From Echiichthys vipera (taxonomy: Eukaryota > Chordata > Actinopteri > Perciformes > Trachinidae), in assembly GCA_963691815.1 (NCBI GenBank), contig OY829645.1:18052672-18116671 (forward strand): a stretch of DNA of 64,000 nucleotides, read 5' to 3'. The translations under genes and the position numbers were made by a program. Below the pieces are notes generated by a model, which was given only the letters and a program-made list of their open reading frames with translations, did no database searches and was not told the origin of the DNA. Within the stretch, counting starts at the first letter, position 1; the number at the start of each line of letters is the position of its first letter. Below, in pieces: positions 1 through 10,444 of this stretch.

Positions 1-2120
1 TGTGTTTGGCGGTTGAGCAGGGAAGGGATGATAACCACTTTGAACAAAGTGTCTAATCTGCAGATACCGAAACATATGGGAACGGGGCAATAAGTACTTC
101 TCTGAAAGTTGCCTAAAGGAAGCAAATATCTTGTTTACATATAAATCTTGAACAAGCTTAATTCCATTGCCATGCCAGGCCCGGAACGCCAGGTCTGACA
201 TGGAGGGGGTGAAAAGATGGTTTGAAAGGATAGGAGCCTGCAGTGAAGTGCTTTGCAATCCAAAATGTTTCCGAAATTGAACCCAGATCTTTATGGTATG
301 GGCAACTACGGGGTTCTCAAAGGAGCCAGAATTAAGAGGTAAAGGAGCCGTTATCAGCGAGTGGAGTTGCAATTTAAAAGATTCCAATTTAACCCAAGCA
401 GGAGCTTCCACACCGGGACCACACTTAGCCCATATCATAATCTTTTGTATATTACTAGCCCAGTAATAATAAAGGAAATTAGGCATTGCCATCCCTCCCA
501 ATTTTTTTGGTCTTTGTAAAAAATACTTACGAATATGAGGGATCTTACCATCCCATATGAAAGCACTTAAGACTTGATCCAATGTCAAAAAATGTTTCTT
601 CGGAATCAAAATTGGAATACATTGGAATAAGTAAAGAAACCTGGGGAGGATGTTCATCTTTATTAGATTAATCCGGCCAGCCAACGAAAGAGGCAATGCA
701 CGCCACCGACTTATATCCTGCTTGCACCGATCGAGTAATGGTGTAAAATTTAGTTTATATAGCTTACGGAAGGATCGTGGTACCACTACCCCAAGGTATG
801 TAAAATGAGAGGGCGCTCTCTTGAATGGAAAAACAGCAGAAGGTATATTTAGAGCTGATTAATTAATGGGATAGAATTCGCTTTTTTGTAAATTCAATTT
901 ATAACCTGAAAACCTTCCAAATTGTTCTAATCTTGACAGAACATGTGGCAATGATGAGACTGGGTCAGCAATATACAAAAGAAGATCATCAGCGTAAAGA
1001 GAAAGTTTGTGTGTAGTATTCCCTCGGGTTATCCCCTCAATTGCCTGGCACTGACGTAGGGAAGCAGCAAGGGGTTCTATTGCCAAGGCAAATAGAAGAG
1101 GGCTCAGTGGGCAACCCTGTCTCGTGCCTCTATATAGTGAGAAATATTTTGATTGTAAATTATTTGTATTAACGGAAGCTAAGGGAGAGGCATATAACAG
1201 TTCAACCCAAGAAATGAAATCCTTGCCAAAGCCAAATTTCCTCATTGCCATGAATAAATATTCCCATTCCACCCGATCGAAAGCTTTCTCTGCATCTAAG
1301 CTTATTACACATTCGGCGACATCAGACCCGGTGGGAGAGTAAATAATATCAAAAAGCCTCCGAATATTGGAAAATTAGTGTCTGTTACGCATAAATCCGG
1401 TTTGGTCAGACAGCACCAAATCTGGGAGAACGTTTTCGAGCCGCCTAGCGAGAGTCTTGGCCAGGATTTTATAATCTAAATTTAAAAGGGAAATTGGTCT
1501 GTAAGACTGACAACACAAAGGATCTTTGCCCTTTTTGTGTAGGAGACAAATAAAGGCCTGATTCAAGGTTTCAGGGAGGTGACCAGATGAAAATGATTCA
1601 TTAAACATAGACAGCATTAATGGGGATAAATCCTTGGCAAATTTTTTAAAAAACTCCACTGGGAACCCATCCGGTCCGGGGGATTTCCCAGATTGCATAC
1701 TTAAAATGGAATCTGAAATTTCCTTTAACGTCAGAGGGGAATCCAGGTCACTTTTCTGAGAGTCAACAAGGGATGGCAGTGTCAAATTGTAAAAAAAAGA
1801 ATCGGAAGCGCTATTGTCACAGTCTGAAGTGTATAGATTTGTATAGAATGACACAAAAGAATCATTGATCTCCTTGTGGTCTGTCGTCACCACGCCCGAG
1901 GTGGTCTTAACTTGGATAATCTGGCGCGAGGCGGCAACCTGGCGGGCTTGGTGAGCGATAAGCTTGCCTGCCCTGTCGCCAAACTCATAAAATGTATGTC
2001 AAGATTTCAATAACAACTGTTCTGCTTTTGAAGTGGAAGCTAAATCAAACTCTGTCTGTAGACGAATCCGTTGTTGGTAGAGTTCAGCAGTGGGTGCTGA
2101 GGCATATTGGTTGTCTAGCT
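1..2120 (-). pseudogene. L1-type ORF2, reverse transcriptase and C-terminal part
   Basis: This is the RT and C-terminal region of the L1-type ORF2, which would copy element RNA at the nicked target. In one minus-strand frame it shows the finger motif SGKSPGPDG, then YRPISLLN, TRQGCPLSP and the catalytic YADDLLLY (about 985-1000). A long conserved C-terminal region follows and reads open down to position 1. In-frame stops lie at 1375-1377, 859-861 and near 2000. A frameshift near 2130 separates it from the endonuclease. Apart from these points the frame is continuous. The family assignment is secure; the copy cannot make a full protein. The element continues outside the window. Confidence 0.9.
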
Positions 2121-3098
2121 TCAAAATCTGGGCAGATCTTCTAATTTAGCCATCCTAGCTTTTTTAGTGTGTGAAGCATATCCAATAATTTGTCCGCGTA
2201 GGTAAGCTTTTAGTGTTTCCCATATGGTACTATGAGATACTTCCGGAGAGGCATTTGTTTCAATAAAAGTCCTAATTTGTTTTTGAATGAATGTCACAAA
2301 TGCACCCTCGGAGAGCCAAAGAGGGTTCAAGCGCCATGATTTATATAGGGCAGGTTGATCAGGAAAACTCAGTTCAAAAGAAAGAGGGGCATGATCGGAT
2401 ATAACTATACCGTGATAAATAGGTGGGGTGGAAAGGGGTAAAAGCCTAAGATCTAAAATAAAGAAGTCGATTCTAGAAAACGTATGGTGGACTGGCGAAA
2501 AGAAAGAAAAAGCCCTACCGTTAGGGAAATGAAAGCGCCAAGGGTCAACCATACCATACTGATCCAAAAAATTATTAATAGCTGCAGCAGTTTTGGAAAG
2601 GGGGGAGGGGATGAGTGATGAGCGGTCCAGACCGGGGCAGAGCACACAATTGAAGTCCCCCCCAATAATCAACTGACGATTATTGACATCAGGGATAGTA
2701 GAGAAAAAATTGTTAATAAAGTTACAGTCATCCCAGTTGGGAGCATACACACTAGCAAGAATGACAGGCTTACTTAAAAGCTGACCGGTAACAATAATGA
2801 ACCTGCCATCTGGATCTGCAATTATTTTGTCGCTTTCAAAGGTAACTCCTTTGTGTACCAGTATGGCTGTACCCCTAGCCTTAGAATTGAACTTAGAATG
2901 GAAGACTTTACCCACCCAACTCCTCTGAATTCTCATAACATCTGCCCTACATAAATGAGTCTCTTGGAGGAAAGCTATTCCTACACCAAGTTGATCTAAA
3001 TGTGCTAACACTTTATTCCTCTTTACAGGATGGTTCAGTGCTTTTACGTTCCAAGAGATGAACTTAACTTTTCTGCCACTCATCTTAACTGAGCTCAT
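2121..3098 (-). pseudogene. L1-type ORF2, N-terminal APE-like endonuclease
   Basis: A 325-residue open stretch forms the N-terminus of ORF2. It is an apurinic-endonuclease-like domain that nicks target DNA for reverse transcription. Visible signature blocks in order are KFISWNVKAL near the start, LQETH, the VYAPN block, GGDFN, SRIDFFIL and finally SDHAPL, which is the usual catalytic set (Asn, Glu, Asp/Asn, Asp-His). The domain appears complete and the start ATG lies close to the first beta strand, as in other fish L1 elements. The ORF ends at a stop just after the domain; a frameshift then leads into the RT half. So the endonuclease is intact but detached from RT. Confidence 0.9.
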
Positions 3099-3494
3099 AC
3101 TTTTTAATCACAGTAATAATGATAGTAGCGATAATAAGTGTGTGCCAATAGAGTAATATAAGGAAGAAAGAGCGAAAGAGAAAAAAATAAATAAATAAAT
3201 AAAAATAAATAAATAATAATAATAGTATAATATACATTTTAATGACTCAAGAGTATGCCCACCCCCCCCGCCCCAGCACTTACCCAAACTAAGTGCCCTA
3301 AACCCCCAGAAAACACACATGCACAAGAGGTGTATCTTAGCTCAACAAAGCTTACACCTTAACTCTCCTCACTAGACAGAGGGTAAATAAACTTAAAACC
3401 ACTCAATATTGTCATTTAGTACACACTTAGTTCCAACCATGTCCACTTTTTTCTCCTTCAAACTTACTGTCTGCCGTGACCTGCCCGGGCAGCA
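3099..3494 (-). other. L1 inter-ORF spacer with A-rich simple repeat
   Basis: About 395 bases separate the ORF1 stop from the ORF2 start. They hold an AAAT/AATAA-type low-complexity tract (about 3182-3232) and a C-run near 3260. I see no gene here. The short open frames are artefacts of low complexity. Confidence 0.6.
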
Positions 3495-4394
3495 TCACTC
3501 CCTGTCGTTTCTCGCCGTGCCCACCGTAGGAATATTGGACTTGGCAAAAGCAGCCGCCTTGGAAGGGTCAGCGAATTCCTGCTTCTTCCCGTTGAAAACG
3601 AACCGGAGCCTTGCAGGGTGTAGTAGGGAGTATTTCACTCCTGCCTCTCTCAGCTGCTTTTTGACTGGAAGGAAAGCGACTCTCCGGCGTAGTAAATCAG
3701 CGCTGAGATCGGGGTAAAAGCTGATCTTTGCTCCTCGGTAGGTCAGCTGGCCTCTCTCGTACGACATCCGTAGAATCTGCTCCTTCGTCTGGTAGTAGTG
3801 CATCCGGACCACCATCGCCTGCGGAGGACCAGTCGGCTGCGGCGGTCTTAAAGTGCGGTGGGCACGATCAATCACAGGCGGGCGAGCGAAACTGTCCTCT
3901 CCGATAACCTCGATCAGGAACTTTTCCATAAAAGCAGTGGGGTGGTTTCCTTCGGCTTTCTCCTCCAAACCCGTAACTCTTATATTATTCCTCCTGGAGA
4001 AGTTTTCCAGGGTGTCTAATTTAGCGTGCAGTTTGGAGTTCTATTCTTGCAAAGCAGCGTAACAAGTTTCAAGCTCACCCACTCGCCCATCCACGTCCGT
4101 CAGAGAGGTTTCAATGTCTGATATTTTATCGGTGTGCACAGAAACAGTAGCCTGAAGGGATGAAATAGAAGAACGTAGCTCTGATAAAATCTCGTCTTTC
4201 ATAGCGCCCACATCAGCTTTGATGGCCTCTCGCAGTTCTTTCAGAGCCCCGTGCGACAGCTCCACATTGGCATCGCTCACCGTTGTAGGATCGCTAGCCT
4301 CATTGCTCGGCGTTGATGGTTTGCTAGCAAAGGCCTTTGTTAGCAGGGACTGTTCGGACTTTGCGTTTTTACCTCTGCCGGGTTTGTTCGACAT
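3495..4394 (-). pseudogene. L1-type ORF1 (RNA-binding protein, Transposase_22-like)
   Basis: ORF1 encodes the element's nucleic-acid chaperone that coats LINE RNA. The start MSNKPGRGKNAKSEQ is followed by a serine/threonine-rich leader, then a heptad-rich coiled coil (roughly residues 45-125). After it come an RRM-like region and C-terminal domain with RAHRTLRPP and YRGAKISFYPDLS, typical of L1 ORF1 proteins. A single in-frame TAG at 4041-4043, inside the coiled coil, splits it; both sides share one frame. The total span of about 300 codons fits the family. I am confident of the family; the stop makes it a pseudogene unless read through. Confidence 0.88.
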
Positions 4395-4553
4395 GATAAC
4401 CGGATAGAAAGTATCAGTAAAGTGACAAAGGCTTGTGAGAGGGAAAACGACGTGACTTTAGTCGAGAGATAGGGCTTTAAGCCGATAAATGATGTAATAT
4501 GCGAGGAGAGCTTGTAAAGGACGTCTTCACTCCGCCATGACCCGACACGTTTC

Positions 4554-4627
4554 TATATTTGGAATCACTCGCGCCCAGCTTTTATTGTATGTATTTATTT
4601 CTTCAAATCATGGACCAAAGCTTTTAA
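4554..4627 (+). repeat. Left arm of ~70-bp inverted repeat flanking the L2 LINE
   Basis: This segment begins TATATTTGGAATCACTCG and is the reverse complement, with a few differences, of 9535-9604. The two arms point outward and enclose the L2 copy. They could be terminal inverted repeats of a DNA element into which the L2 inserted. A possible TA target duplication sits at the outer ends. The family is not recognised. Confidence 0.65.
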
Positions 4628-4955
4628 TTCAATTCAATATGATTTACATAGACCCAACAATTCCCCCGTAGAGTACGGTGGCAACGAAAACCTTCCCTAT
4701 TACAGGCAGGAACGTGGAACAGACCCAGCTCTGTGGAGGACGGCCATCTGTCTTGACCAGTTGGGGAGGAAGAAAAGGAGAGAGAAAGAGAGAAAAGACA
4801 TACAGATGGAAAGAGAGAGACAAAGACAGACACACTTCCAGAGATGCAAGCAACCAAAAAAACAGTAACTATAATAATATCTATAGTAGTGGGAATATGA
4901 CTTATATGTTATGGCAATTAATACAGCAGAATAGTAGAAACAAGCACAACTAAGG

Positions 4956-5797
4956 TTATAGATTATAATAGTAGCAGGAAGTGTAATGCATGACCATGGC
5001 AGCAGGCACAAAATAACCACGACCAGCAGAGACCTGCGAGACGACAAAGCACAAAAAACTTCGGGGAAGAAGTGAATTAGGAGAAATATGTTCTCTTTGA
5101 TTTGTTTTAGCTAGTACACAAGCTGCAGCATTTTGGACCAACTGGAGACTCTTAACAGACTTATTGGAGCATCCTGATAACAAGGAGTTGCAGTAGTCCA
5201 GCCTAGAAGTAAAAAATGCATGGACTAGTTTTTCCGCATCTTTCTGAGACACAATGTTCTTCATTTTTACAATATTATGCAGGTGAAAATATGCAGTCCT
5301 TGTCGTTAGTTTTATGTGAGAATCGAAGGACATATCACGGTCAAAAATAACACCCAGATTCCTTACAGTGGTGCTGGAGGGCCAAGTACAATGACTTCAG
5401 TTTTATCTGAGTTAAACATCAGAAAATTGCAGGTCATCCAGCTTTTTATTTCCTTAATGTACATTTGAAGTTTCTCTAACTGATCGGTTTCTTCTGGTTT
5501 GATCGACAAATAAAATTGTGTATCATCAGCATAACAATGAAAATGTATTGAGTGCTTCCTTATAATATTCCCTAAGGGAAGCATATATAAGGTGAATAGA
5601 ATCGGTCTAAGGACAGAACTCTGTGGAACTCTGTGACTAACTTTAGTGTGCATGGAGGATTTGTCGTTAACATGTACAAACTGAGATCTATCTGATAAAT
5701 ATGACTTAAACCAGCTTAATGCGGTTGCCTCAATGCCAATTAGATGCTCCAGTCTCTGTAGCATGATGCGATGGTCAATAGTGTTGAAGGGAGCACT
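4956..5797 (-). pseudogene. L2 copy 1, RT catalytic core and C-terminus
   Basis: The 5363-5764 open stretch carries the RT palm: the block following DLSAAFDTIDH, then a degraded VPQSSVLRPILFTLYMLPLG and the catalytic CYADDTQFYLS, followed by WMTCNFLMFNSDKTEV. The 4956-5333 stretch is the conserved C-terminal region with RLDYCNSLLSG and LQLVQNAAACVL. Frameshifts and stops separate them, and PQG is changed to PQS, which would weaken activity. The pieces match L2/CR1-group LINEs. The copy is a pseudogene. Confidence 0.85.
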
Positions 5798-5799
5798 AA

Positions 5800-6417
5800 G
5801 GGCGCACTCACACTGTCCTTCCGCACCGCGCCCCGGGCTTTAGGGTACTTGTTCCCCCCTCCCTCTCCCCCCGCTTGCCAGCCCGTTTGTACTCACACTG
5901 CCTGGGCCTCGGCCAATGCTTCTTGCCTGCCTATACGTCATCACGTCGTAACACGTCACACGCATTGATGACGTCATCACAATGCGTCGCTTTGTTTACA
6001 AATCTTTCCATAGACCTCGGAGTTTTTGTGCGTCTTGTCGACTGTTTTTGAATATTTTCATCTGACCAAAATCTGCAGTAAACACTCCACCTCCGCATCA
6101 CACCAATGTTAACCATTCGCCGCCATTGTTGTTGTTAAATGTCCACGCATGGTCCGTCCTTCTATTTTCTATGTCCGAACAGGCGCACATAAATGACATC
6201 AGAACCGCTGTAGGCCTCGTGCTCGTACACGTGCGCACGCTCGTGCTCGTACATGTGCAAACGCGCTCTACAAAAGCCCACCTCTCTCAGACGGGCCGTG
6301 GACTGCCAGCTGGCCGCAGCTATGCGCGGAGCAGGTGCACTCACACTGGTCAAACGCACTAGGCTTTAGCGAAAAACCTGTTTTGGCCCGGTGCGGAAGG
6401 ACAGTGTGAGTGCGCCC
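5800..6417. mobile_element. 618-bp MITE with 29-bp perfect TIRs, Harbinger-like TSD
   Basis: The element starts GGGCGCACTCACACTGTCC and ends with its exact reverse complement; the inverted repeats match over 29 bases. It sits in the L2 RT between AAFDT-coding sequence and upstream RT. Flanking triplets are TAA (5797-5799) and TCA (6418-6420); the uninterrupted L2 would read ...CACTAAGATCTAG..., so a 3-bp TAA target duplication with one later change fits PIF/Harbinger-type insertion. The interior is GC- and CpG-rich and codes for nothing recognisable; it is non-autonomous. Confidence 0.85.
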
Positions 6418-6901
6418 TCAGATCTAGTAAAACAAGTACAGAGACAAGTCCTTTGTATGAAGCTATTAGAAGGTCGTTACCAGTGTTGTCTCAGTGCTAT
6501 GATTAATTCTGAATCCTGACTGGAAGCCCTCAAATAACTACGTTTTTCAAGGATTTTACAGAGAAAAGGAAGGTTAGACATAGGTCTATAGTTGGCTAGA
6601 AGCTCTGGATCAAGACTGGGCTTTTTAAGAAGAGGTTTAATCAAAGCTGCTTTTAAAAAAATGTGGTAAATAGCCTGCTGATAAAGACATATTAATAATA
6701 TCTACTACGGGGGGCTAACTAAAGGTAACACTTTTTTAAGTAACCTAGTTGAAATAGAGTCTAGGAGAAAAGTAGAAGGCTTTGATCCCAAGATAGTAGA
6801 GTTTAAGTTGTTATGGTCAATAGAAAAGCAGTCCAAGAATACATCAGGTCATACAGTTGTTTCTAAGGTTCCTGGGTTTGAAGAAAAATTGGTGCTAAGT
6901 G
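6418..6901 (-). pseudogene. L2 copy 1, RT N-terminal part and linker (left of LTR insert)
   Basis: Read on the minus strand, this segment contains KPSLDPELLANYRPMSNLPFL, the RT fingers block, and, in a shifted frame, FQSGFRINHSTETTL. Both are hallmark L2 RT segments, so the region is RT sequence broken by frameshifts. Upstream (6655-6901) is the linker between endonuclease and RT. No open frame is long enough to be expressed. Confidence 0.75.
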
Positions 6902-7283
6902 TTGTGGGAATTTTGGATATTTGTAATTCATAATCATAGTTTTGTCAGGTCAGACACAGTTCAGTGTCTCCTCTGTTTAACCTTCTTAATGGATAACTAG
7001 ATAACCTTGTGATGACAGACGACCAGAATGTTCAGAATTGGAATGTCAGGGATGTTTTGTTTGGTCGAAAGACGTCACCCAACCAAGGTTTAGCTCGTTC
7101 TATCTATTCCTCTAAAAGACTGAGCACCGGTGGGCTCGGGGTCATTCCTGCTAAACTCTGAGCTTTGCAAGGAAGCAGGGGTGAATGTATTTTTGTCTGC
7201 GGAGGAAAATACTTTGTCAAAATAAACCACAGAGAAAAAGCTGATCCTGTTTGTTGATCTTTATTGAAGAAATCACAGAACAC
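6902..7283 (+). mobile_element. Solo-LTR-like insertion in L2 copy 1
   Basis: Comparison with the L2 copy at 55145-56762 shows a 382-bp block inserted here. It begins TTGTGGGAATTTTGG and ends CACAGAACAC. Flanks are AAGTG (6897-6901) and AAGCG (7284-7288), a 5-bp target duplication with one mismatch. The 3' part carries CAAAATAAACC, a polyadenylation-like AATAAA, as expected in an LTR's R region. No open frame is present. The terminal dinucleotides are not a clean TG/CA, so the exact ends and family are uncertain. Confidence 0.6.
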
Positions 7284-7316
7284 AAGCGAGTTGATTTTGT
7301 CAGTAATAGTTATAAT

Positions 7317-8330
7317 TTATTCATTGAAGTCATTACTACTCAGAGTAATAGGAATACATGGCCCAAAAGAGCTGTGGCTCTCTGCCAGGCTGGCTACAGT
7401 GCTGAAAAGAAATCTGGGATTGTTCTTAATCTCCTCTATTAATGATGAGTAATTGGCTGCTCTGGCATTACAGAGGGCCTTCCTATATATTTTTAGACTT
7501 TCTTGCCAAACTAAGCGAGAATCCTCCAATTTAGTGGAACACCATTTACTTTCGAATTTCTGCGATACTTGTTTTAATTCACGGGTTTGTGAGTTATAGC
7601 ATGGAGCTAACTTCCTCTGTTTCATTATTTTCTTTTTTAAAGTTAAATTCTGTGGAAAGCCGTGTGTAATTTCCACATCATCAGCCGAAACAAGGTCGAG
7701 GGTGTGATTAGGTTTATGTACACTCTGAATAAAAAAAAACCATTCGAATCTAATAGAGAGATGAACGCAGTATTATGGCTATTATTATCAATGTCCATGT
7801 GGATATTAAAATCTCCTACAATGATTACTTTATCAGATTTAAGGAGTAAATTTGACAGAAACTCTGAGAACTCTGATAGAAATTCATAGTATGGACCAGG
7901 AGCATGATACACTATATAAACTATAAATGGTTGCACGTTTTTACAGGTTGAATGTTAAAGACTAAGAACAAGACTTTCAATGAATTATAATCTAGTTTAA
8001 GTTTAGGGTTAATTAATAGGCCTGAGTCATAGATAGCAATATATAAATATTAATATGACTGAGATGAGTGGATTAATTTAGGCTAACATATTTTTCATGA
8101 CACAGCCAGGTTTCGGTCAGAAGTTTTACTGTATAGCCCCTCTTCTGTTATTTTTTTATTTAATTAATTTAGATGACCGTGAGGCACACAGCACTTGTAT
8201 AGGATACTGTACTAGAAAGTGCTCCACATGGAGTGCGGAGAGGTGTGTAAGACTGCAACTCTACTTCCTGTGTGTCTGTGGTAAGGGCAGCGCAGAGAGG
8301 TGTATTAAAATGTGACTCTGCATCCTGATC
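7317..8330 (-). pseudogene. L2 copy 1, endonuclease remnant and linker
   Basis: The minus-strand stretch 7643-7936 shows YHAPGPYYEFLSEFSEFL and then KVIIVGDFNIHMD, the GDFN block of an APE-type endonuclease. The 7317-7676 stretch is the lysine/arginine-rich linker (KKIMKQRKLAPCYNSQTREL) that is also seen at 56126-56779. Upstream of 7936 the endonuclease N-terminus is riddled with stops. The GDFN-distal SDH block is lost. Together they show the usual L2 ORF2 order, endonuclease then linker then RT. Confidence 0.75.
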
Positions 8331-8334
8331 CTAA

Positions 8335-9400
8335 CACTGGGTTGTTGTCAGGAGGTGGTGGTGGTGCAGGACTGGACAGTCAGGTCAATGTTGACTGATA
8401 AAAGTCTTGACCCCTCCTGGTTAGGGTTCAGGCCATCGCGTTTAAAAAGCCTGAGTCTGTTTAAAAATTCTTAAAGTAAAGTTGTCCACAAATGGAATAC
8501 TTTTCCCCAGGCAGTATCCTTTAAGCCACAGATGCAACGGGTGGAGCCAACTGGTCATGATGTCACCAAAATGCGGTGGGGGAAGCGGACTGGAAATAAT
8601 CAGTCGCTTCCAGTGTCTAGCAGGTGGTTCACCATAGACCTGAAGTCCTGCTTGAGGACCTCGGACTGGTGGCTCTTTATATCATTGGTACTGGCTTTGC
8701 TGTGAACACAGCTGGAGGACGGAGGACTCAACCTCCGTGACAAGGACTCCAGGGTGGCAGAAGGTCAGCCCGCCACGTACCCTCACGTGCCTGACCAACG
8801 AGGTGCCGACAACCAACACGGAGGGAATGCGCTGTTCCACGGGCAGCCTGGAGGTGCGCCAGCCCGCGGCTGCTCCTCACCGAGATGGAGGTGAGGGATC
8901 AGGTTGGACGAGAAGAGAAGACTCCGGCTCCTGGGCCAGCGAGCGCCGAGACTAGCTGGTTGGAAGGATCCCGGGGGCGAGCTGGAGCATACACCCAGCG
9001 GAGGGAAAATCCTGCAGGCTTAGGACGTCATAGCTGTTATCCAGTGTTGGATCCGGAGGCGGAAGAGGGAGAGATAGACGAGCACCAGTGCCCCTGTTCA
9101 CCACTGACCAGGGTTCACTCGGCTTCAGTGGAGTTAAGCTCGGAAGCAGAACCGGAGCCACTGCTCCGTCCTCCCTGATCGAGCACTGCCACTCCGCGGG
9201 GCGAAGGCAGGAGGTGGAGGGTGCCGATGACCTCTGGCTCGGCTCCCTGGTGGTGCTAGAGGGACTTGGCGCGTGCTGGTGCCGGAGATCCAGTGGTGAT
9301 AGGGCCAGTCCACGGCAGGGTAGTGTTGTCGGCCGCCGTCATAGTCCGGTCACCAGCGCCGGAAGCGCTCAGATGGACGACGAGCTTCGCCTGGGTTGTG
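8335..9400 (-). pseudogene. L2 copy 1 ORF1, SGNH-esterase-like domain
   Basis: Translating the minus strand in pieces gives a proline/serine-rich leader (with LSLPLPPPDPTLDNSYDVL near 9040) and then VLVVGTSLVRHVRVRGG near 8800, the block I of an SGNH/GDSL hydrolase. Further on come QSEVLKQDF-type and LIISSPLPPP segments and a C-terminal GLHPNQEG-like block around 8420. This is the ORF1 arrangement of fish L2/CR1 LINEs, in which an esterase-like domain replaces the coiled coil of L1. Several stops and frameshifts interrupt it. Plus-strand open frames over this region are shadows. Confidence 0.7.
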
Positions 9401-9534
9401 GCAACGCTGTGCTTTTAGATCCGACTGGGTTAAAAATGTCCTTTAAAAAGTGGTACCTCGCTAGTGCGATTTGGTGTCACGACTTGCATGTTTTACTTCT
9501 CCGGTGTAATCAGAGGCAACCACACGCCCGATGG

Positions 9535-9604
9535 TTAAAAGCTTCAGTCCATGTTTTGAAAAATTAAATACAATAAAAGCTGGGCACGAGTGATTCCAAA
9601 TATA
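9535..9604 (-). repeat. Right arm of ~70-bp inverted repeat flanking the L2 LINE
   Basis: This segment ends CGAGTGATTCCAAATATA and pairs with 4554-4627. It lies just upstream of the L2 5' region. The bases between it and ORF1 (about 9400-9535) could be L2 5' UTR or host-element interior; I cannot tell which. Confidence 0.65.
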
Positions 9605-9639
9605 AAAATGAGAAACTGTGTTAGAAACAATATTTTCCG

Positions 9640-10140
9640 GAGCAGAAGTGACAGGAAATCCAGGGAAATCTAGCGACGCTGCTCATGCGTAGACTGAATG
9701 ACTTCTGATGCAGCCATTCTGCCGGCATTCAGACAGGAGAGCCAATTCACTCATGACATCATAACTGATGGCTAGCTATTTTTGTTTTTGGAGTGAACTG
9801 CTGTGAATTAAATAGACTTCGTCCATAAAACTTTGGAAATGGTTCACGCCTGCCACTTCTGATACGCAGTCACCTACTACCAGCTCAAGCCAATGATTCA
9901 GATCTAAATGCTTGGGTAGACATTCGTGAGTCTGTTGTGTGCCACACCAGACTTCCGACCCAGCATCACACTTACGCCGTCGCTTGCAAATGCAACCAAG
10001 TGCTCTGACAGGAAGTGGTGATCAAACCCATGAGCATCAAGGCATTCCAGGAGGCATCTCAAAATGGTTTCGCTCTTTTGGTCAGGGAGCTCCATCAGGT
10101 CCAAAAACACAAAATGGGGCTCATTGCTTTGTTTGACTCA
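9640..10140 (-). pseudogene. hAT transposase fragment
   Basis: The minus strand encodes FLDLMELPDQKSETILRCLL, then HLVAFASDGVSVMLGRKSGV (9904-10110). This is the central catalytic block of a hAT transposase of the type seen in ZBED/KIAA1586-like proteins; the SDG motif holds a catalytic Asp region. Continuing past a frameshift, ELVVGDCVSEVAGVNHF (about 9850-9890) belongs to the same protein. No BED finger or C-terminal dimerisation domain is found nearby, so this is an internal fragment. Neither the ends nor any TSD is visible. Confidence 0.7.
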
Positions 10141-10267
10141 TATTTCAAATAGACTATTAACATAGTTTTATTACTAATAGTGGTGGACTCATCAATAATT
10201 ATAGATATGTAACCCTCCACATTTCCTCACTCCACACAGCTGGGTAGGAAGCCCTCCTTTCTCCAGC

Positions 10268-10326
10268 CTCGTCTCCATCTCTGCCTGTCTCTCAAGCGTC
10301 GTCTCCATCTCTGCCTGTCTCTCCAA
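10268..10326. repeat. Two tandem copies of a 30-bp unit
   Basis: The unit CGTCTCCATCTCTGCCTGTC plus about ten bases occurs twice in a row with one or two changes. It is a short local tandem duplication with no coding meaning that I can see. Confidence 0.8.
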
Positions 10327-10398
10327 CATCTTATTGATATGACATAAATCAACAGGGAAAATGCTTGCCTTGAGGCAGGCAGTACCTCTGCAAACTAC

Positions 10399-10436
10399 TC
10401 CTAGTGGACACTCTGAGAACTGCAGTTTTGGCACTT
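10399..10436 (-). repeat. Interspersed repeat shared with 38287-38324
   Basis: The minus strand reads AACTGCAGTTCTCAGAGTGTCC followed by ACTAGGAG, nearly matching plus-strand 38287-38324. It is a fragment of a dispersed non-coding fish repeat; the family is not named from sequence alone. Confidence 0.6.
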
Positions 10437-10444
10437 CCTTATTG

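Larger units (their letters stand above)
1..4550 (-). mobile_element. L1/Tx1-type LINE, 5' end at ~4550, 3' part beyond window
   Basis: A non-LTR retrotransposon lies on the minus strand: a short 5' UTR (about 4395-4550), ORF1 (3495-4394), a spacer, then ORF2 with endonuclease and reverse transcriptase running off position 1. The order ORF1 coiled coil plus RRM-like domain, then APE endonuclease plus RT, is that of the L1/Tx1 group of fish. ORF1 and the RT half of ORF2 each stay in one frame and are broken only by isolated stop codons, so the copy is dead but not ancient. The 3' UTR and tail cannot be seen. The exact 5' boundary is inferred from where the adjacent inverted repeat begins (4554). 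Confidence 0.9.
4628..9534 (-). mobile_element. L2-type LINE copy 1 (near full length, decayed)
   Basis: A non-LTR element on the minus strand contains, 5' to 3', an ORF1 with SGNH-esterase-like domain (8335-9400), an endonuclease remnant (7643-8330), a linker (7317-7676, 6655-6901), RT (5363-6655) and a C-terminal region (4956-5333). It ends in an ATTGAATTGAATT tail at 4628. The same 3' region occurs at 19930-21465, 52440-53347 and 55145-56762. Compared with those copies, the last 100 bases of the 3' UTR carry an internal deletion. It is interrupted by a MITE and an LTR-like insert. It is the only copy in the window with the 5' half. Confidence 0.85.

Noticed and set aside
9088..9567. 159-codon plus-strand open frame
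   Set aside because: It overlaps the minus-strand L2 ORF1 and 5' region in a GC-rich stretch and has no recognisable domain; it is a shadow frame.
10268..10326. CRISPR-like repeats
   Set aside because: Only two directly adjacent units without spacers in a eukaryotic TE-rich sequence; a simple tandem duplication.
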